A stretch of DNA of 64,000 bases from Actinomadura sp. NBRC 104425 (GTDB lineage Bacteria > Actinomycetota > Actinomycetes > Streptosporangiales > Streptosporangiaceae). Positions 8,100 through 16,854 of the stretch are shown piece by piece. The position numbers and the translations under genes were made by a program. The notes beneath the pieces are model-generated. The model worked only from the letters and a program-made list of their open reading frames with translations, searched no databases and was not told the DNA's origin. The stretch is from NCBI RefSeq assembly GCF_030269545.1, contig NZ_BSTN01000004.1, positions 124,001 to 188,000 on the forward strand, read 5' to 3'. Numbering within the stretch: position 1 is the first letter of the stretch; each line of letters starts with the position of its first letter.

Positions 8100-8307
8100 G
8101 ACGGCCGGGTGAGCCGGAAAGCCTGGTCGGCATGGAGTCGGCGCTCGTCAGAAGGGTGTCGGCCCATGTCGGCGATCGTTCCCACCGGCTGCCGTCATGG
8201 CCCCCCACCATGCCGTTCCCGGGGCCGCCCATGTCGCATCCGCGCCGCGGGCCGGCCGTATTCCGCGCTCGCCCGACGAACCGGTCCGGACAGGTCAGGA
8301 GTGATGC

Positions 8308-9474
8308 ATGCGGATTCTCGTCCTCGGCGGCGACGGGTACCTCGGGTGGCCCACGGCGCTGCACCTTTCGCGGTGCGGACATGACGTCGCGGTCGCCGAC
8401 AACTTCGCGCGGCGCCAGTACGACTACGAGCTCGGCGTGGAGAGCCTGGTGCCGATCGAGACGCTGCAGACGCGCGTCGCGGCGTGGCGGGAGGTGACCG
8501 GTGCGTCCATCGAGGTGTTCATCGGCGACCTCACCGACGCCGACTTCACCTACGACATGCTGCGCACCTTCCGGCCGCACGCCGTGGTGCACTTCGCTGA
8601 GCAGCGCGCCGCGCCCTACTCGATGATCGACCGCAAGCACGCGGTCTACACCCAGGTCAACAATGTCGTGGGAACGCTCAACCTGCTGTACGCCATCGCC
8701 GAGGTGGACCGCGACATCCACCTGGTCAAGCTCGGCACCATGGGCGAGTACGGCACCCCCAACATCGACATCGAGGAGGGCTGGCTCGACCTGGAGTACA
8801 AGGGGCGCAAGGACCGGGTGCTGTACCCCAAGCGCCCCGGCTCCTTCTACCACCTGTCCAAGGTGCACGACAGCCACAACATCGAGTTCACCTGCCGGAT
8901 CTGGGGCCTGCGCGCCACCGACCTCAACCAGGGCGTGGTGTACGGGCAGCAGACCCCCGAGACGGTGCTCGACGACCGGCTGGCCACCCGCTTCGACTAC
9001 GACGCGGTGTTCGGCACCGTGCTCAACCGGTTCGTCATCCAGGCCGTGCTCGGGCACCCGCTGACCGTCTACGGCCGCGGCGGGCAGCGCCGCGGCATCA
9101 TCGACATCCGCGACACCGTCCGCTGTATCGAGCTGGCCTGCGAGAACCCGGCCGAGCGCGGCGAGTTCCGGGTGTTCAACCAGATGACCGAGGCGATGAG
9201 CGTCCAGGAGATCGCCGAGACCGTGGTCCGCTGCTTCCCCGGCGACGCGCGCATCGAGCACCTGGACAACCCGCGGGTCGAGCACGAGGACCACTACTAC
9301 AACGTCACCCACACCCGGCTCCTGGAGCTGGGCCTCACCCCCCATCTGCTGTCCGATACGCTGATCACCTCGCTGTTCGACGTGACCAAGCGGCACGCGC
9401 ACCGGGTGCGGCCCGAGGCCCTGACGCCCAAGGTGGACTGGCGCCGCCACGCCAGCCCCGTGCAGGAGACATGA
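8308..9474 (+). CDS. sqd1: UDP-sulfoquinovose synthase homologue (Sqd1/SqdB family)
   Basis: A 388-residue extended SDR very close to plant and cyanobacterial Sqd1. It keeps GGDGYLGWPTALHLS at the nucleotide fold, RRQYDYELGVESL, EQRAAPYSMID, LGTMGEYGTPNIDIEEG, SFYHLSKVHDSHNI, ATDLNQGVVYG and the NPRVE..HYYN end. The catalytic residues of the family are all present: Thr144 of GTMGEYG and the pair Tyr181/Lys185 (YHLSK). Known Sqd1 enzymes convert UDP-glucose and sulfite to UDP-sulfoquinovose. The start is supported by AGGAG 6 nt upstream. It is the first gene of a sugar locus and overlaps the methyltransferase by ATGA. No SqdX-type glycosyltransferase is recognised, so the acceptor is unknown. 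Confidence 0.88.
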   Translation: MRILVLGGDGYLGWPTALHLSRCGHDVAVADNFARRQYDYELGVESLVPIETLQTRVAAWREVTGASIEVFIGDLTDADFTYDMLRTFRPHAVVHFAEQRAAPYSMIDRKHAVYTQVNNVVGTLNLLYAIAEVDRDIHLVKLGTMGEYGTPNIDIEEGWLDLEYKGRKDRVLYPKRPGSFYHLSKVHDSHNIEFTCRIWGLRATDLNQGVVYGQQTPETVLDDRLATRFDYDAVFGTVLNRFVIQAVLGHPLTVYGRGGQRRGIIDIRDTVRCIELACENPAERGEFRVFNQMTEAMSVQEIAETVVRCFPGDARIEHLDNPRVEHEDHYYNVTHTRLLELGLTPHLLSDTLITSLFDVTKRHAHRVRPEALTPKVDWRRHASPVQET

Positions 9475-10244
9475 CCGACCGGGAGCCGTCCATGACCTCA
9501 CCCGAGGGCGCGTTCGCCCGCGCGACCGGCCGCACCGTGCCGGCCGAGGAGGGCGGCGCCGACAAGCCCCGCTACCGGCGCTACCAGTACGACCTCATCG
9601 CCCCGCACTGCGGCCGCAGCGTGCTGGAGGTGGGCGCCGGGCTCGGCGAGTTCGCCGCCCAGTTCACCGGGCTGGACCGGCTGGTCGTCACCGACGTCGA
9701 CCCGGACGCGGTCACGCTGCTGAAGAACCGCTTCGCCGACCGGGCCGAGGTGGAGGCCCACCAGTTCGACCTGGCGGGGACGCAGGCGCTGGACCGGCCG
9801 GTCGACACGGCAGTGGCGATCAACGTGCTTGAGCACTTCGAAGACGACGCGCACGTGCTCGCCGTGCTGGCGCGTTCGGTCGTCCCCGGCGGCACGATCG
9901 TGCTCTGGGTGCCCGGCTACCAGAGCCTGTACAGCGAGTTCGACCGCCGCGTCGGGCACTTCCGCCGGTACACGCCCGCGACCCTGCGGGACGCGATCCG
10001 GCGGGCCGGGCTGGCGTGCGAGCTGTCGCGGCCGGTGAACCTGCTCGGCGGCGTCGCCTGGTGGGCGGCGATGCGGCTCGGCAGGGTGCAGGGGCCCAAG
10101 TCGGGGGCCGTGGGCGTGTACGACCGCGTGGTCGTCCCGGCCACCCGGGTGCTCGACCGGCTGCTGCCGATCCCGTTCGGCCAGTCGGTGCTGGCCGTCG
10201 CCCGCGTGCCGGACGCCGGCCCGCGGGCGGAGAAGGCGCGGTGA
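9471..10244 (+). CDS. Class I SAM-dependent methyltransferase
   Basis: A 257-residue methyltransferase with the SAM-binding motif VLEVGAGLGEFAAQF, the acidic VVTDVDPDAV and post-motif AVAINVLEHFEDD. The C-terminal half (GYQSLYSEFDRRVGHFRRYT) is typical of methyltransferases found next to sugar and lipid-glycosylation genes. The start overlaps the sqd1-like stop as ATGA. The substrate may be a sugar, quinone-like or lipid intermediate of the same locus. Its last codons lie inside a 75-bp tandem duplication shared with the next gene. Confidence 0.8.
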   Translation: MTDREPSMTSPEGAFARATGRTVPAEEGGADKPRYRRYQYDLIAPHCGRSVLEVGAGLGEFAAQFTGLDRLVVTDVDPDAVTLLKNRFADRAEVEAHQFDLAGTQALDRPVDTAVAINVLEHFEDDAHVLAVLARSVVPGGTIVLWVPGYQSLYSEFDRRVGHFRRYTPATLRDAIRRAGLACELSRPVNLLGGVAWWAAMRLGRVQGPKSGAVGVYDRVVVPATRVLDRLLPIPFGQSVLAVARVPDAGPRAEKAR

Positions 10245-10369
10245 GGCGATGACCGCCACCGCGCCGGCCCGGCCCGCGGTCCCCGCGGCGCCGGCCCGCG
10301 GGCGGAGAAGGCGCGGTGAGGCGATGACCGCCACCGCGCCGGCCCGGCCCGCGGTCCCCGCGGCGCCGG
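10214..10369 (+). repeat. 75-bp tandem duplication across a gene junction
   Basis: Sequence 10214-10288 is repeated without change from 10289, and the identity runs on to 10369. The unit carries the end of the methyltransferase gene, its stop, a ribosome site and the first 15 codons of the next gene. Because 75 is a multiple of 3, both ATGs (10249 and 10324) stay in one frame. Confidence 0.9.
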
Positions 10370-10863
10370 GCCGCCGCCGCTCGTTCGCGCGCGTGTTCAC
10401 CCGGTACACGATCGGTTCGGTGCTGGCCGCCGTGGCCAGCGAGGCGGTGCTGCTGCTCACCTACGGGCCGGGGCTGCTCGGCCCGCAGGCCGCCTCCGTC
10501 GCGGCCTGGGCGGCGGGCGCGGCGCTCAACTACGGGCTCAACCGGTGGTGGGCCTGGGGCCGCCGCGGCCGCGCCGACCCGCTCCGCGAGCTGCTGCCGT
10601 ACTGGGTGATCGCGCTGACCACCATGGCCCTCAGCGCGTGGGCCACCGGCGCGGCCGACCGGCAGGTCGACCGGCTGGTGGAGGACGAGGCGCTGGGGGC
10701 CGCCCTGGTCGGCGGGGTGTTCCTCGCCGTCTACGGGGTGATGTTCGTGGTGAAGTTCGTCCTGTTCCACTACCTGGTGTTCGCCGACGGCGGGCGCCCC
10801 GGGCGCCGGCCGCGCGCGGCGCGCCGCTCGCGCCACCAGGTGCCGAACACGACGCGGGAGTAG
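10249..10863 (+). CDS. GtrA-like small membrane protein
   Basis: A 204-residue protein (179 if the second ATG is used) with four hydrophobic segments after a basic N-terminus: RYTIGSVLAAVASEAVLLLTYG, an alanine-rich second segment, and two later helices ending in VVKFVLFHYLVF. This is the GtrA family pattern, proposed to help flip or anchor polyprenyl-linked sugars. The N-terminal stretch MTATAPARPAVPAAP occurs twice because of the 75-bp duplication; both possible starts have the same upstream context. It is 4 nt from the methyltransferase stop. Its 3' end overlaps the convergent glycosyltransferase by 94 bp. Confidence 0.78.
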   Translation: MTATAPARPAVPAAPARGRRRRGEAMTATAPARPAVPAAPGRRRSFARVFTRYTIGSVLAAVASEAVLLLTYGPGLLGPQAASVAAWAAGAALNYGLNRWWAWGRRGRADPLRELLPYWVIALTTMALSAWATGAADRQVDRLVEDEALGAALVGGVFLAVYGVMFVVKFVLFHYLVFADGGRPGRRPRAARRSRHQVPNTTRE

Positions 10864-11588
10864 CGGTACCCGTACACCAGGTTGCCGCCCTTCTTGGTGG
10901 TCCCGGCCGTGCGCAGCCGCATCGTCGCCGGGACCTCCTTCACCCGGTACCCCCGGGAGATCACGCCGATCAGCAGCTCGGACGCCTGGTACTGCGGCTG
11001 GTTCAGGGTGACGGCCCCGGTGACCTCGGCGCGCATGGCGCGCAGGCCGAAGGAGGTGTCGGTGACGCGCTGCCCGGTCAGCAGGCTCACCACCCAGGCG
11101 AACACGTACACGCCCGTGCGCCGCACCCGGTCGTAGGTCTCCTGGCGGCCCAGCCGCCGCGACCCGGTGACGAAGTCGGCCTCGCCGCTCAGCACCGGCG
11201 CCAGCACCCGCTCGATGTGCGCCGGGTCGTACTGGCCGTCGGCGTCGGTGGTGACGATGTACTCGGCGCCGCCCTCGCGGGCGATCCGGTACCCCAGGCG
11301 CAGCGCGGCGCCCTGCCCCCGGTTCACCGGCACGTCGCAGACCATCGCGCCGTGCTTGCGGGCGACCTGGGCGGTGTCGTCGGTCGAGCCGTCCACCACC
11401 ACGATCGTCGCGGTCTCGTGCCCGCCCACCGTCGCCGGGATCGCCCCGACGACCTCACCGATGCCGTCCTGTTCGTTGTAGGCGGCGATGACGATGGCCA
11501 CCGGAGGAAGCCGTGTGCCGTACTCGGCGCGGAACGCCGCCAGCGCCGCCTCGTCGACGTCCTCGACCTTTTCGTTCACCGCGGTCAC
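10770..11588 (-). CDS. Family 2 glycosyltransferase, DPM1/DPG-synthase-like
   Basis: A 272-residue cytoplasmic GT-A enzyme: VAIVIAAYNEQDGIGEVV, then VVVDGSTDDT and YIVTTDADGQYDP with the metal-binding DAD triplet. Such enzymes transfer a hexose from a nucleotide sugar to polyprenyl phosphate. The start is GTG at 11588, overlapping the upstream epimerase stop (GTGA). No C-terminal membrane helix is visible, so it resembles the soluble DPM1-type catalytic domain, and the GtrA-like neighbour may provide a membrane partner. The C-terminal 31 codons are antisense to the end of the GtrA gene. Confidence 0.83.
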   Translation of the reverse strand: MTAVNEKVEDVDEAALAAFRAEYGTRLPPVAIVIAAYNEQDGIGEVVGAIPATVGGHETATIVVVDGSTDDTAQVARKHGAMVCDVPVNRGQGAALRLGYRIAREGGAEYIVTTDADGQYDPAHIERVLAPVLSGEADFVTGSRRLGRQETYDRVRRTGVYVFAWVVSLLTGQRVTDTSFGLRAMRAEVTGAVTLNQPQYQASELLIGVISRGYRVKEVPATMRLRTAGTTKKGGNLVYGYRYSRVVFGTWWRERRAARGRRPGRPPSANTR

Positions 11589-12547
11589 GACGCCTCCCCC
11601 GCGGGGGCGAAGTCGGGCCACACGGTCGCCAGCCCGGAGCGCAGGTCGTGGCGCGGCTCGTAGCCCAGGGCGCGGGCGGCGGAGATGTCCAGCACGACGG
11701 CGGGCATCTCCCCGGCCTTGGCCAGCACGTGCTCGACGGGGATCGGCGCGCCGGTGACCTCCCGGGCCGCCTCGATCAGGTCGTTGACGCTCGTCGACCG
11801 GCCCGACCCGACCACCAGCGGCCCGGTCAGGCCCTTGCGCCAGGCCAGCAGCACCGCCTGGACGATGTCGTCGACGTGGACGTAGTCGCGCAGCTGGCGG
11901 CCGTCGCCGTACACCTGGACGCCCGTCCCGGCCGCGGCGGCGCGCATCAGGCGGGGCACGAAGCTGTCCTTGTGCAGCATCCCCGGGCCGTACACGTTGG
12001 CGAACCGCAGTGCGCACGCCCGCATGCCGTACACGCCCGAGTAGGCGCTGAGCAGCATCTCCGCGGCCGCCTTGGTCGCCCCGTAGGGGGTGAGCGGCCG
12101 CAGCGGCAGCCGCTCGCTGATCGGCGCGTCGCCCACGTCGCCGGTGACGGCGTTGGTCGAGGCGAACACCACCCGGCGCACCTTCTGCTCGCGTGCCAGT
12201 TCCAGCAGCCCGGCGGTGGCGTCGACGTTCAGCCGGTACACCCCGGCCGGGTCCTCGATCGACCGCAGCACCGACGTCGCGGCCGCCAGGTGGACGATGC
12301 CGTCCGGCGCGGTGCCGACCGCCCGCTTGCGCACATCGGGGTCGCACAGGTCGCCCACCACCGAGCGGACCGCGGGATCCGGATGGGGCCGCCGGTCGGC
12401 CACGATCACCTCCGCCCCGGCATCGAGCAGGGCCGCCACCACGCGGCTGCCGATGAACCCCGCGCCGCCGGTGACCAGCACCCGCGCGCCCTCAAGCTTC
12501 GCCTCGTCCGGCGACTCCAACCCCTCCACCGGCGACTTCTCCCTCAC
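11585..12547 (-). CDS. NAD-dependent nucleotide-sugar epimerase/dehydratase (GalE-like)
   Basis: A 320-residue extended SDR with VLVTGGAGFIGSRVV, the catalytic YGATKAAAE motif preceded by STNAVTGD, and RFANVYGPG. It probably converts a UDP- or other NDP-sugar (4-epimerase or related). It is the upstream member of a two-gene minus-strand unit with the glycosyltransferase, so it may supply that enzyme's sugar donor. The first 20 residues are a charged extension; an internal start is possible but no better ribosome site was seen. Confidence 0.82.
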   Translation of the reverse strand: MREKSPVEGLESPDEAKLEGARVLVTGGAGFIGSRVVAALLDAGAEVIVADRRPHPDPAVRSVVGDLCDPDVRKRAVGTAPDGIVHLAAATSVLRSIEDPAGVYRLNVDATAGLLELAREQKVRRVVFASTNAVTGDVGDAPISERLPLRPLTPYGATKAAAEMLLSAYSGVYGMRACALRFANVYGPGMLHKDSFVPRLMRAAAAGTGVQVYGDGRQLRDYVHVDDIVQAVLLAWRKGLTGPLVVGSGRSTSVNDLIEAAREVTGAPIPVEHVLAKAGEMPAVVLDISAARALGYEPRHDLRSGLATVWPDFAPAGEAS

Positions 12548-12702
12548 CTGCGTTCACTCGCGACGCTCGCGTGCTTGTCTTTGAAGCTCGACCCTAGCCG
12601 ACCTTGGTCGCAGCTCTGGCCGCTCGACCGCATCGCGGCGTCCCCGGTTCGCCGGGCGGCGCCCCCCTTCGGCATGATGACCGGCGAAAGGAAGGACACC
12701 CG

Positions 12703-13971
12703 GTGACCCACGTGCTGGCGGCGGGCCTGCCGCTGACGATCGGACTGGTCCTGGCCGTGGCCGCCGCGCGCGCGGGGTGGCGGCCGCCGCTGACCGCGGC
12801 GCTTGCGGTCGGCGCGCTGCTGCGGCTGGTGCTGCTGGTGGTCGCCGTCCGGGACGGCTGGCAGCCCTACGACCTGGCCGAGGACTTCCGCTCCACCGCC
12901 GACACCGTGCTCGACGGCCGCGACCCGCTGGTGCACCTGCGGGAGGGAGGCTGGCACTTCCTGCCCTTCCTGGCCTACGTCCTGGCGGGGCAGCGGGCGC
13001 TCGGCGAGCTGCTGGGCGTGCCGTGGGGCGTCGTCGGCCGGGCGGTGCCGATCCTGTGCGACCTGGCGCTGATTCCGCTGGTGGGCAGGCTGGCCGCCGA
13101 CCCTGGCAAGAGCGGGCTGCGCGCCTTCCAGTACGCCTGCGCCCCGGTGGGCGCGATGGTCAGCGCCATCCACGGCCAGTTCGCGCCGATCACCCTGCTG
13201 CTCGGGGTGGCGGCCCTGGTGGTGGCGCGGGACGGCGGCCGGGGGGCGGGCCGCGCGCACGCCGCCGGGATCCTCGTCGGGTTCGCGGTGACCTCGGCGA
13301 GCTGGGCGGCCCTGATGCTGCCCGGCGTGCTGCTCGCGCTGCCCGGGGTCCGCAACCGGGTCGTCGCGTTCGTGTGGACGGGCGTGGTGCCGCTGGTGTT
13401 CCTGCTGAGCGGCTGCGTGTTCCTGGGCACGCCGGTGGGCGACCTGCCCTCGACGCTCGCCAAGTCGCTGTCCACGCGGCCGGTGGTCGGCGACTGGGGC
13501 TGGACGGCGGTCGCGACGGGCGGGCAGCAGATCGTCGATCCGGCGTACGCCCGCCCCGGGCTGCTGATCCTCGCGGCCGGGGTGCTCGCCGCGGCGTGGT
13601 GGTGGCGCAGGGCCGACCCGGCCGTGCTCACGGCCGCGCTGCTGCTGGCCTTCCTGATCGCCACGCACCGGTTCGGCACCCAGTACCTGGCCTGGCCGAT
13701 GCCGTACCTGATCGCCCTGGCCGGCCGCGGCACCTGGCCCGCCGTCGCCGTGTCCGGGCTCTGGGCCGGGTTCGGCTACCTGGTCACCACCCGCCTCGAC
13801 GCGCCCGCCTGGCGGGACGCCCACGTGTGGTGGTCGCTGTCCTCGCTGGTCGTCATCGCCGTGCTCGTCCGCGCGCTGCCGCCCCGCGACCTCGGCACCC
13901 CCGGGAAGTCCGGGAGCAGCGAGCGGAGCGACCCGGCCCGCAGGGCGGCCGCCCAGACGCCCGCGCCGTAG
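12703..13971 (+). CDS. Polytopic membrane protein, probable GT-C-fold glycosyltransferase
   Basis: A 422-residue integral membrane protein with roughly ten hydrophobic segments. The start is GTG at 12703 with GAAAGGAAGG about 8 nt upstream. An extracytoplasmic loop after the second helix carries the acidic motif PYDLAEDF, and HRFGTQYLAWPMPYL appears late, both reminiscent of polyprenyl-phosphate-sugar-dependent GT-C enzymes (GT87-like). It may use the sugar-lipid made by the DPM1-like enzyme. It is divergent from the epimerase. Its last 196 bp overlap the 3' end of mftF on the other strand, an unusually long tail-to-tail overlap. Confidence 0.65.
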   Translation: MTHVLAAGLPLTIGLVLAVAAARAGWRPPLTAALAVGALLRLVLLVVAVRDGWQPYDLAEDFRSTADTVLDGRDPLVHLREGGWHFLPFLAYVLAGQRALGELLGVPWGVVGRAVPILCDLALIPLVGRLAADPGKSGLRAFQYACAPVGAMVSAIHGQFAPITLLLGVAALVVARDGGRGAGRAHAAGILVGFAVTSASWAALMLPGVLLALPGVRNRVVAFVWTGVVPLVFLLSGCVFLGTPVGDLPSTLAKSLSTRPVVGDWGWTAVATGGQQIVDPAYARPGLLILAAGVLAAAWWWRRADPAVLTAALLLAFLIATHRFGTQYLAWPMPYLIALAGRGTWPAVAVSGLWAGFGYLVTTRLDAPAWRDAHVWWSLSSLVVIAVLVRALPPRDLGTPGKSGSSERSDPARRAAAQTPAP

Positions 13972-15305
13972 GCCAGGTCGTCCAGCCGGCGGGCCAGCAC
14001 GAAGCGCACCGGATCGAGGCCGGGGGAGACGCGCAGGTACTCGGCGACGCCGTCGGCGACGGCGGCGACCGCCACGGCGCGCCGGGCGCGGCGCGAGAAC
14101 AGGCAGGCGGCGAGGCTGAGCGGCCACCAGTGCCGCAGCAGCAGGGCGCTGGTCTGCCCGGCGGTGCCGAGCAGCCCGAACCGGACGAGGTCGGCCGCCA
14201 GGCGGCGCGGACGGCCGCTGCCGGAGACGGTGCGCGACAGCCGCGCGAACGCGACGGCCGCCGCACCCGCCGCCACCGGCACCGACCAGCGCCGCTGGGC
14301 GAGGACCGCCGCCGCGGCGGCGGCGCTCCACGGGGTCAGCACGGCCGGGGCCACCAGCGCGCCGTGCCGCAGGGCCAGCGGGTGCGCCCCGGTGCCGTAG
14401 TAGGCCTTGCGGCGCAGCCAATCGGCCAGCCGGGTGCGGTGGTCGTGCCGGGCGGTGGCGGCGGGCTCGTAGCGCACCTGCCAGCCCCGGGCGGCCAGGC
14501 GCCACACCAGGTCGACGTCCTCGGCGACGCGCATGCCGTCGGTGAAGCCCCCGCCGAGGGCGTCGACCCGGGCCACCAGGCACGCGCTGGGCACCCAGCT
14601 GACCGCGGAGCGGGGGTGGACCAGCGCGGGCTCCGGGCCCAGGTCGAGGGACGACCGGGCGTCCTCGTAGCGGGAGATCCAGTTCTTTTCGCCCCGGCCG
14701 GGCAGCCCCAGGATCCGCGGAGCGGCGGCGGCGACGCGGGGATGGTGGAAATGCCGCAGCAGCGTGGCGAGCGCCTCAGGGGCGACGACCACGTCGGAGT
14801 CGACGAACGCCGCGAACGGGGTGCCGACCTTCGCCAGCCCGGCGTTGCGCGCCCCGGCGGGCCCCAGGTTGCGGTGCAGCGCGACCAGTTCGGCGCCGTG
14901 CCGGGCCGCCACCCGGGCGACGGCCCGCGGGTCGTCGGAGCAATCGTCCACGACGACGGCGCGGACGCGGCCCGCCAGGCCCGTCAGCAGCCGGTCCAGC
15001 GCGGCGGCGCGGTCGCGCACCGGCACGACGACCGTGACCCGCGACAGGTCCACCGGGGGCAGCTCGGCCACCACCGGGTCCGCCGCGCCGACGGCCAGCA
15101 GCCGCTCGGCGAGCCGCTGCGACAGCCGGTCGGTCACCTCGACGCGGCGGCCGTGCAGCAGCGCCGCCGCCCGCCGGTTCAGGCGCAGCAGCCGCACGGG
15201 CGCGCCGCCCACCAGGGTGCGGCCGCCGTCGTACACGCGGACGCGGCGGCCGAGTTCCACGACGAAGCCGTACGGCGGGCCGGGCGGGGCCGTGGCGCGG
15301 CTCAT
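13776..15305 (-). CDS. mftF: Mycofactocin glycosyltransferase MftF
   Basis: A 509-residue protein with an N-terminal PqqD-like part (LLRLNRRAAALLHGR), a GT2 domain (VTVVVPVRDRAAALD, VVDDCSDDP, FVDSDVVV, GMRVAEDVDLVWRLAARGW) and a hydrophobic C-terminal half. In mycobacteria MftF adds beta-1,4-glucose units to (pre)mycofactocin. Start ATG at 15305 overlaps the SDR stop (ATGA), placing it last in the mft operon. The C-terminal tail beyond the usual family end is low complexity and antisense to the neighbouring membrane protein, so the functional domain may end near residue 455. Confidence 0.92.
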   Translation of the reverse strand: MSRATAPPGPPYGFVVELGRRVRVYDGGRTLVGGAPVRLLRLNRRAAALLHGRRVEVTDRLSQRLAERLLAVGAADPVVAELPPVDLSRVTVVVPVRDRAAALDRLLTGLAGRVRAVVVDDCSDDPRAVARVAARHGAELVALHRNLGPAGARNAGLAKVGTPFAAFVDSDVVVAPEALATLLRHFHHPRVAAAAPRILGLPGRGEKNWISRYEDARSSLDLGPEPALVHPRSAVSWVPSACLVARVDALGGGFTDGMRVAEDVDLVWRLAARGWQVRYEPAATARHDHRTRLADWLRRKAYYGTGAHPLALRHGALVAPAVLTPWSAAAAAAVLAQRRWSVPVAAGAAAVAFARLSRTVSGSGRPRRLAADLVRFGLLGTAGQTSALLLRHWWPLSLAACLFSRRARRAVAVAAVADGVAEYLRVSPGLDPVRFVLARRLDDLAYGAGVWAAALRAGSLRSLLPDFPGVPRSRGGSARTSTAMTTSEDSDHHTWASRQAGASRRVVTR

Positions 15306-16117
15306 CCCCGGAAACCGCCCTCCGCGCCGATGACGGTGCCGGTCGCGACGCCGCCGGCCCGCGAGCAGCAGAACGCGATCACCTCGGCGATCTCGGCGGG
15401 CTCGATCAGCCGCCCGGTCAGCTGGGACGCCGCGAACGACTCCGCGCCGTCCAGCCCGTACAGGGCCGCCGTGGCCGACAGCATCGACGTGCGGGTCGAG
15501 CCGGGGGAGACGGCCACGGCGGTCGCACCGGTGCCCGCCAGGTCGGCGGCCAGCCCCCGGACGAGCCCGATCACGGCGTGCTTGGCCATGCCGTAGCCGG
15601 ACAGGTGGTACAGCCCGCGCGTCCCGGCGGCCGAGGCGACCGCGACGAAGCGGCAGCCGCCGGGGTCGGGGCCGGCCAGCATGCGCGGCACGGTGACGGC
15701 GGCGGTGTTCCACACGCCCATGACGTCCACGTCCCACAGCGCCCGCACGTGCGATTCGGGCGTCTCCCACAGCGGCCGCCCCCCGGAGATCACGGCCGCG
15801 GCCGCCACGGCGGCGTCGATCCGGCCGAACCGCTCCACGGCCGTCGCCGCGGCGCGGTCCAGGGCGGTGCGGTCGCGGACGTCCGCGACCACCGCGACGA
15901 CCTGGTCCGGATGCTCGTCGCGCAGGGCGTCCAGCTCGTCCTTGCCCGCGAGCGGGTAGGCCACCCCCGGCAGGTCGCCGGGGACGTCCCCGGCGCAGCA
16001 GTCCACGGCGACGACCCGGTAGCCGCGCCCGCACAGGGCCCGGACGGTGGCGGCGCCGATGCCCCGGGCGGCGCCGGTGACCAGCGCGACCCGCTCCTCC
16101 TCGGACGCGGGGCTCAT
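15302..16117 (-). CDS. Mycofactocin-associated SDR oxidoreductase
   Basis: A 271-residue short-chain dehydrogenase with VALVTGAARGIGAATV, the catalytic Ser plus YGMAKHAVIG (Y-x3-K) and SPGSTRTSML. SDRs of this kind keep NAD(H) tightly bound and use mycofactocin as external electron acceptor; many carry short insertions such as the one seen here after ADVRDR. It is inserted between mftE and mftF with ATGA overlaps on both sides, so it is made together with the cofactor. The alcohol substrate is not known. Confidence 0.85.
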   Translation of the reverse strand: MSPASEEERVALVTGAARGIGAATVRALCGRGYRVVAVDCCAGDVPGDLPGVAYPLAGKDELDALRDEHPDQVVAVVADVRDRTALDRAAATAVERFGRIDAAVAAAAVISGGRPLWETPESHVRALWDVDVMGVWNTAAVTVPRMLAGPDPGGCRFVAVASAAGTRGLYHLSGYGMAKHAVIGLVRGLAADLAGTGATAVAVSPGSTRTSMLSATAALYGLDGAESFAASQLTGRLIEPAEIAEVIAFCCSRAGGVATGTVIGAEGGFRG

Positions 16118-16854
16118 CTGCGGCCCGCCCGGATGCGGCGCAGGCGGCCGTCGGCGCCGGGCGCACCGCCGTCGATCAGCGCGCACACCTCCTCGACCAT
16201 CCGCCGCAGCACCCGCTCGCCCTCGGCGGCGGTGGCGGCGGTCGGGTCGCCGAGCACGCCCGACGGCGACACCGCGGCGACGCCCCCGGCGGCCATCGCG
16301 GGCAGCAGCTCGGCGACGGGCGCGGTGTTGCCGGGCGCGGCGCGCGCCATGTCCACCCGGTCGGGGGCCAGGTGCAGCATGAGCGAGGTCTCGGTGAACC
16401 CGGCGTGCGCGTCGGCGCCTTCGGCCCGGCACGGCGCCCACGCCACCCGGTGCCCCTCCCGCCGCATCCGCGCGACCGCGTCCGGCAGGCTCGGCAGGTT
16501 GCCGCCGTGCGCGTTGACGAACACGGTCCGCCCGCACCACGCCGACAGCGACCGCACCATCTCGACCAGCACCGACCGCAGCGCCTGGTGGCCGATGGAG
16601 ACCGTCCCGGGGAACGACTGGTGCTCGCCGCTGGCCGCGTAGGCGACCGGCGGCGCGACCAGCACCGGCTCGTCCGGACGGCGCCGCGCCAGCTCGTCGG
16701 CCGCGCCCTCGGCCACCGCCGCCGCGATCACCGTGTCGGTGTCCAGCGGCAGATGCGGCCCGTGCTGCTCGAACGACCCCACCGGGACCAGGACGAGCGC
16801 CCTTTCGGGCACCTGCGGCCAGGACCGCCGCGCCAGCAGCGTCCGGCCGCTCAT
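16114..16854 (-). CDS. mftE: Mycofactocin peptidase MftE (creatininase family)
   Basis: A 246-residue creatininase-fold metallopeptidase. The metal ligands are visible in GSFEQHGPHLPLDTDT (Glu, His, Asp), and NAHGGN and ETSLML are conserved. MftE cleaves the modified MftA to release the Val-Tyr-derived AHDP moiety. It overlaps the mftD stop and the SDR start by ATGA. Confidence 0.94.
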   Translation of the reverse strand: MSGRTLLARRSWPQVPERALVLVPVGSFEQHGPHLPLDTDTVIAAAVAEGAADELARRRPDEPVLVAPPVAYAASGEHQSFPGTVSIGHQALRSVLVEMVRSLSAWCGRTVFVNAHGGNLPSLPDAVARMRREGHRVAWAPCRAEGADAHAGFTETSLMLHLAPDRVDMARAAPGNTAPVAELLPAMAAGGVAAVSPSGVLGDPTAATAAEGERVLRRMVEEVCALIDGGAPGADGRLRRIRAGRR

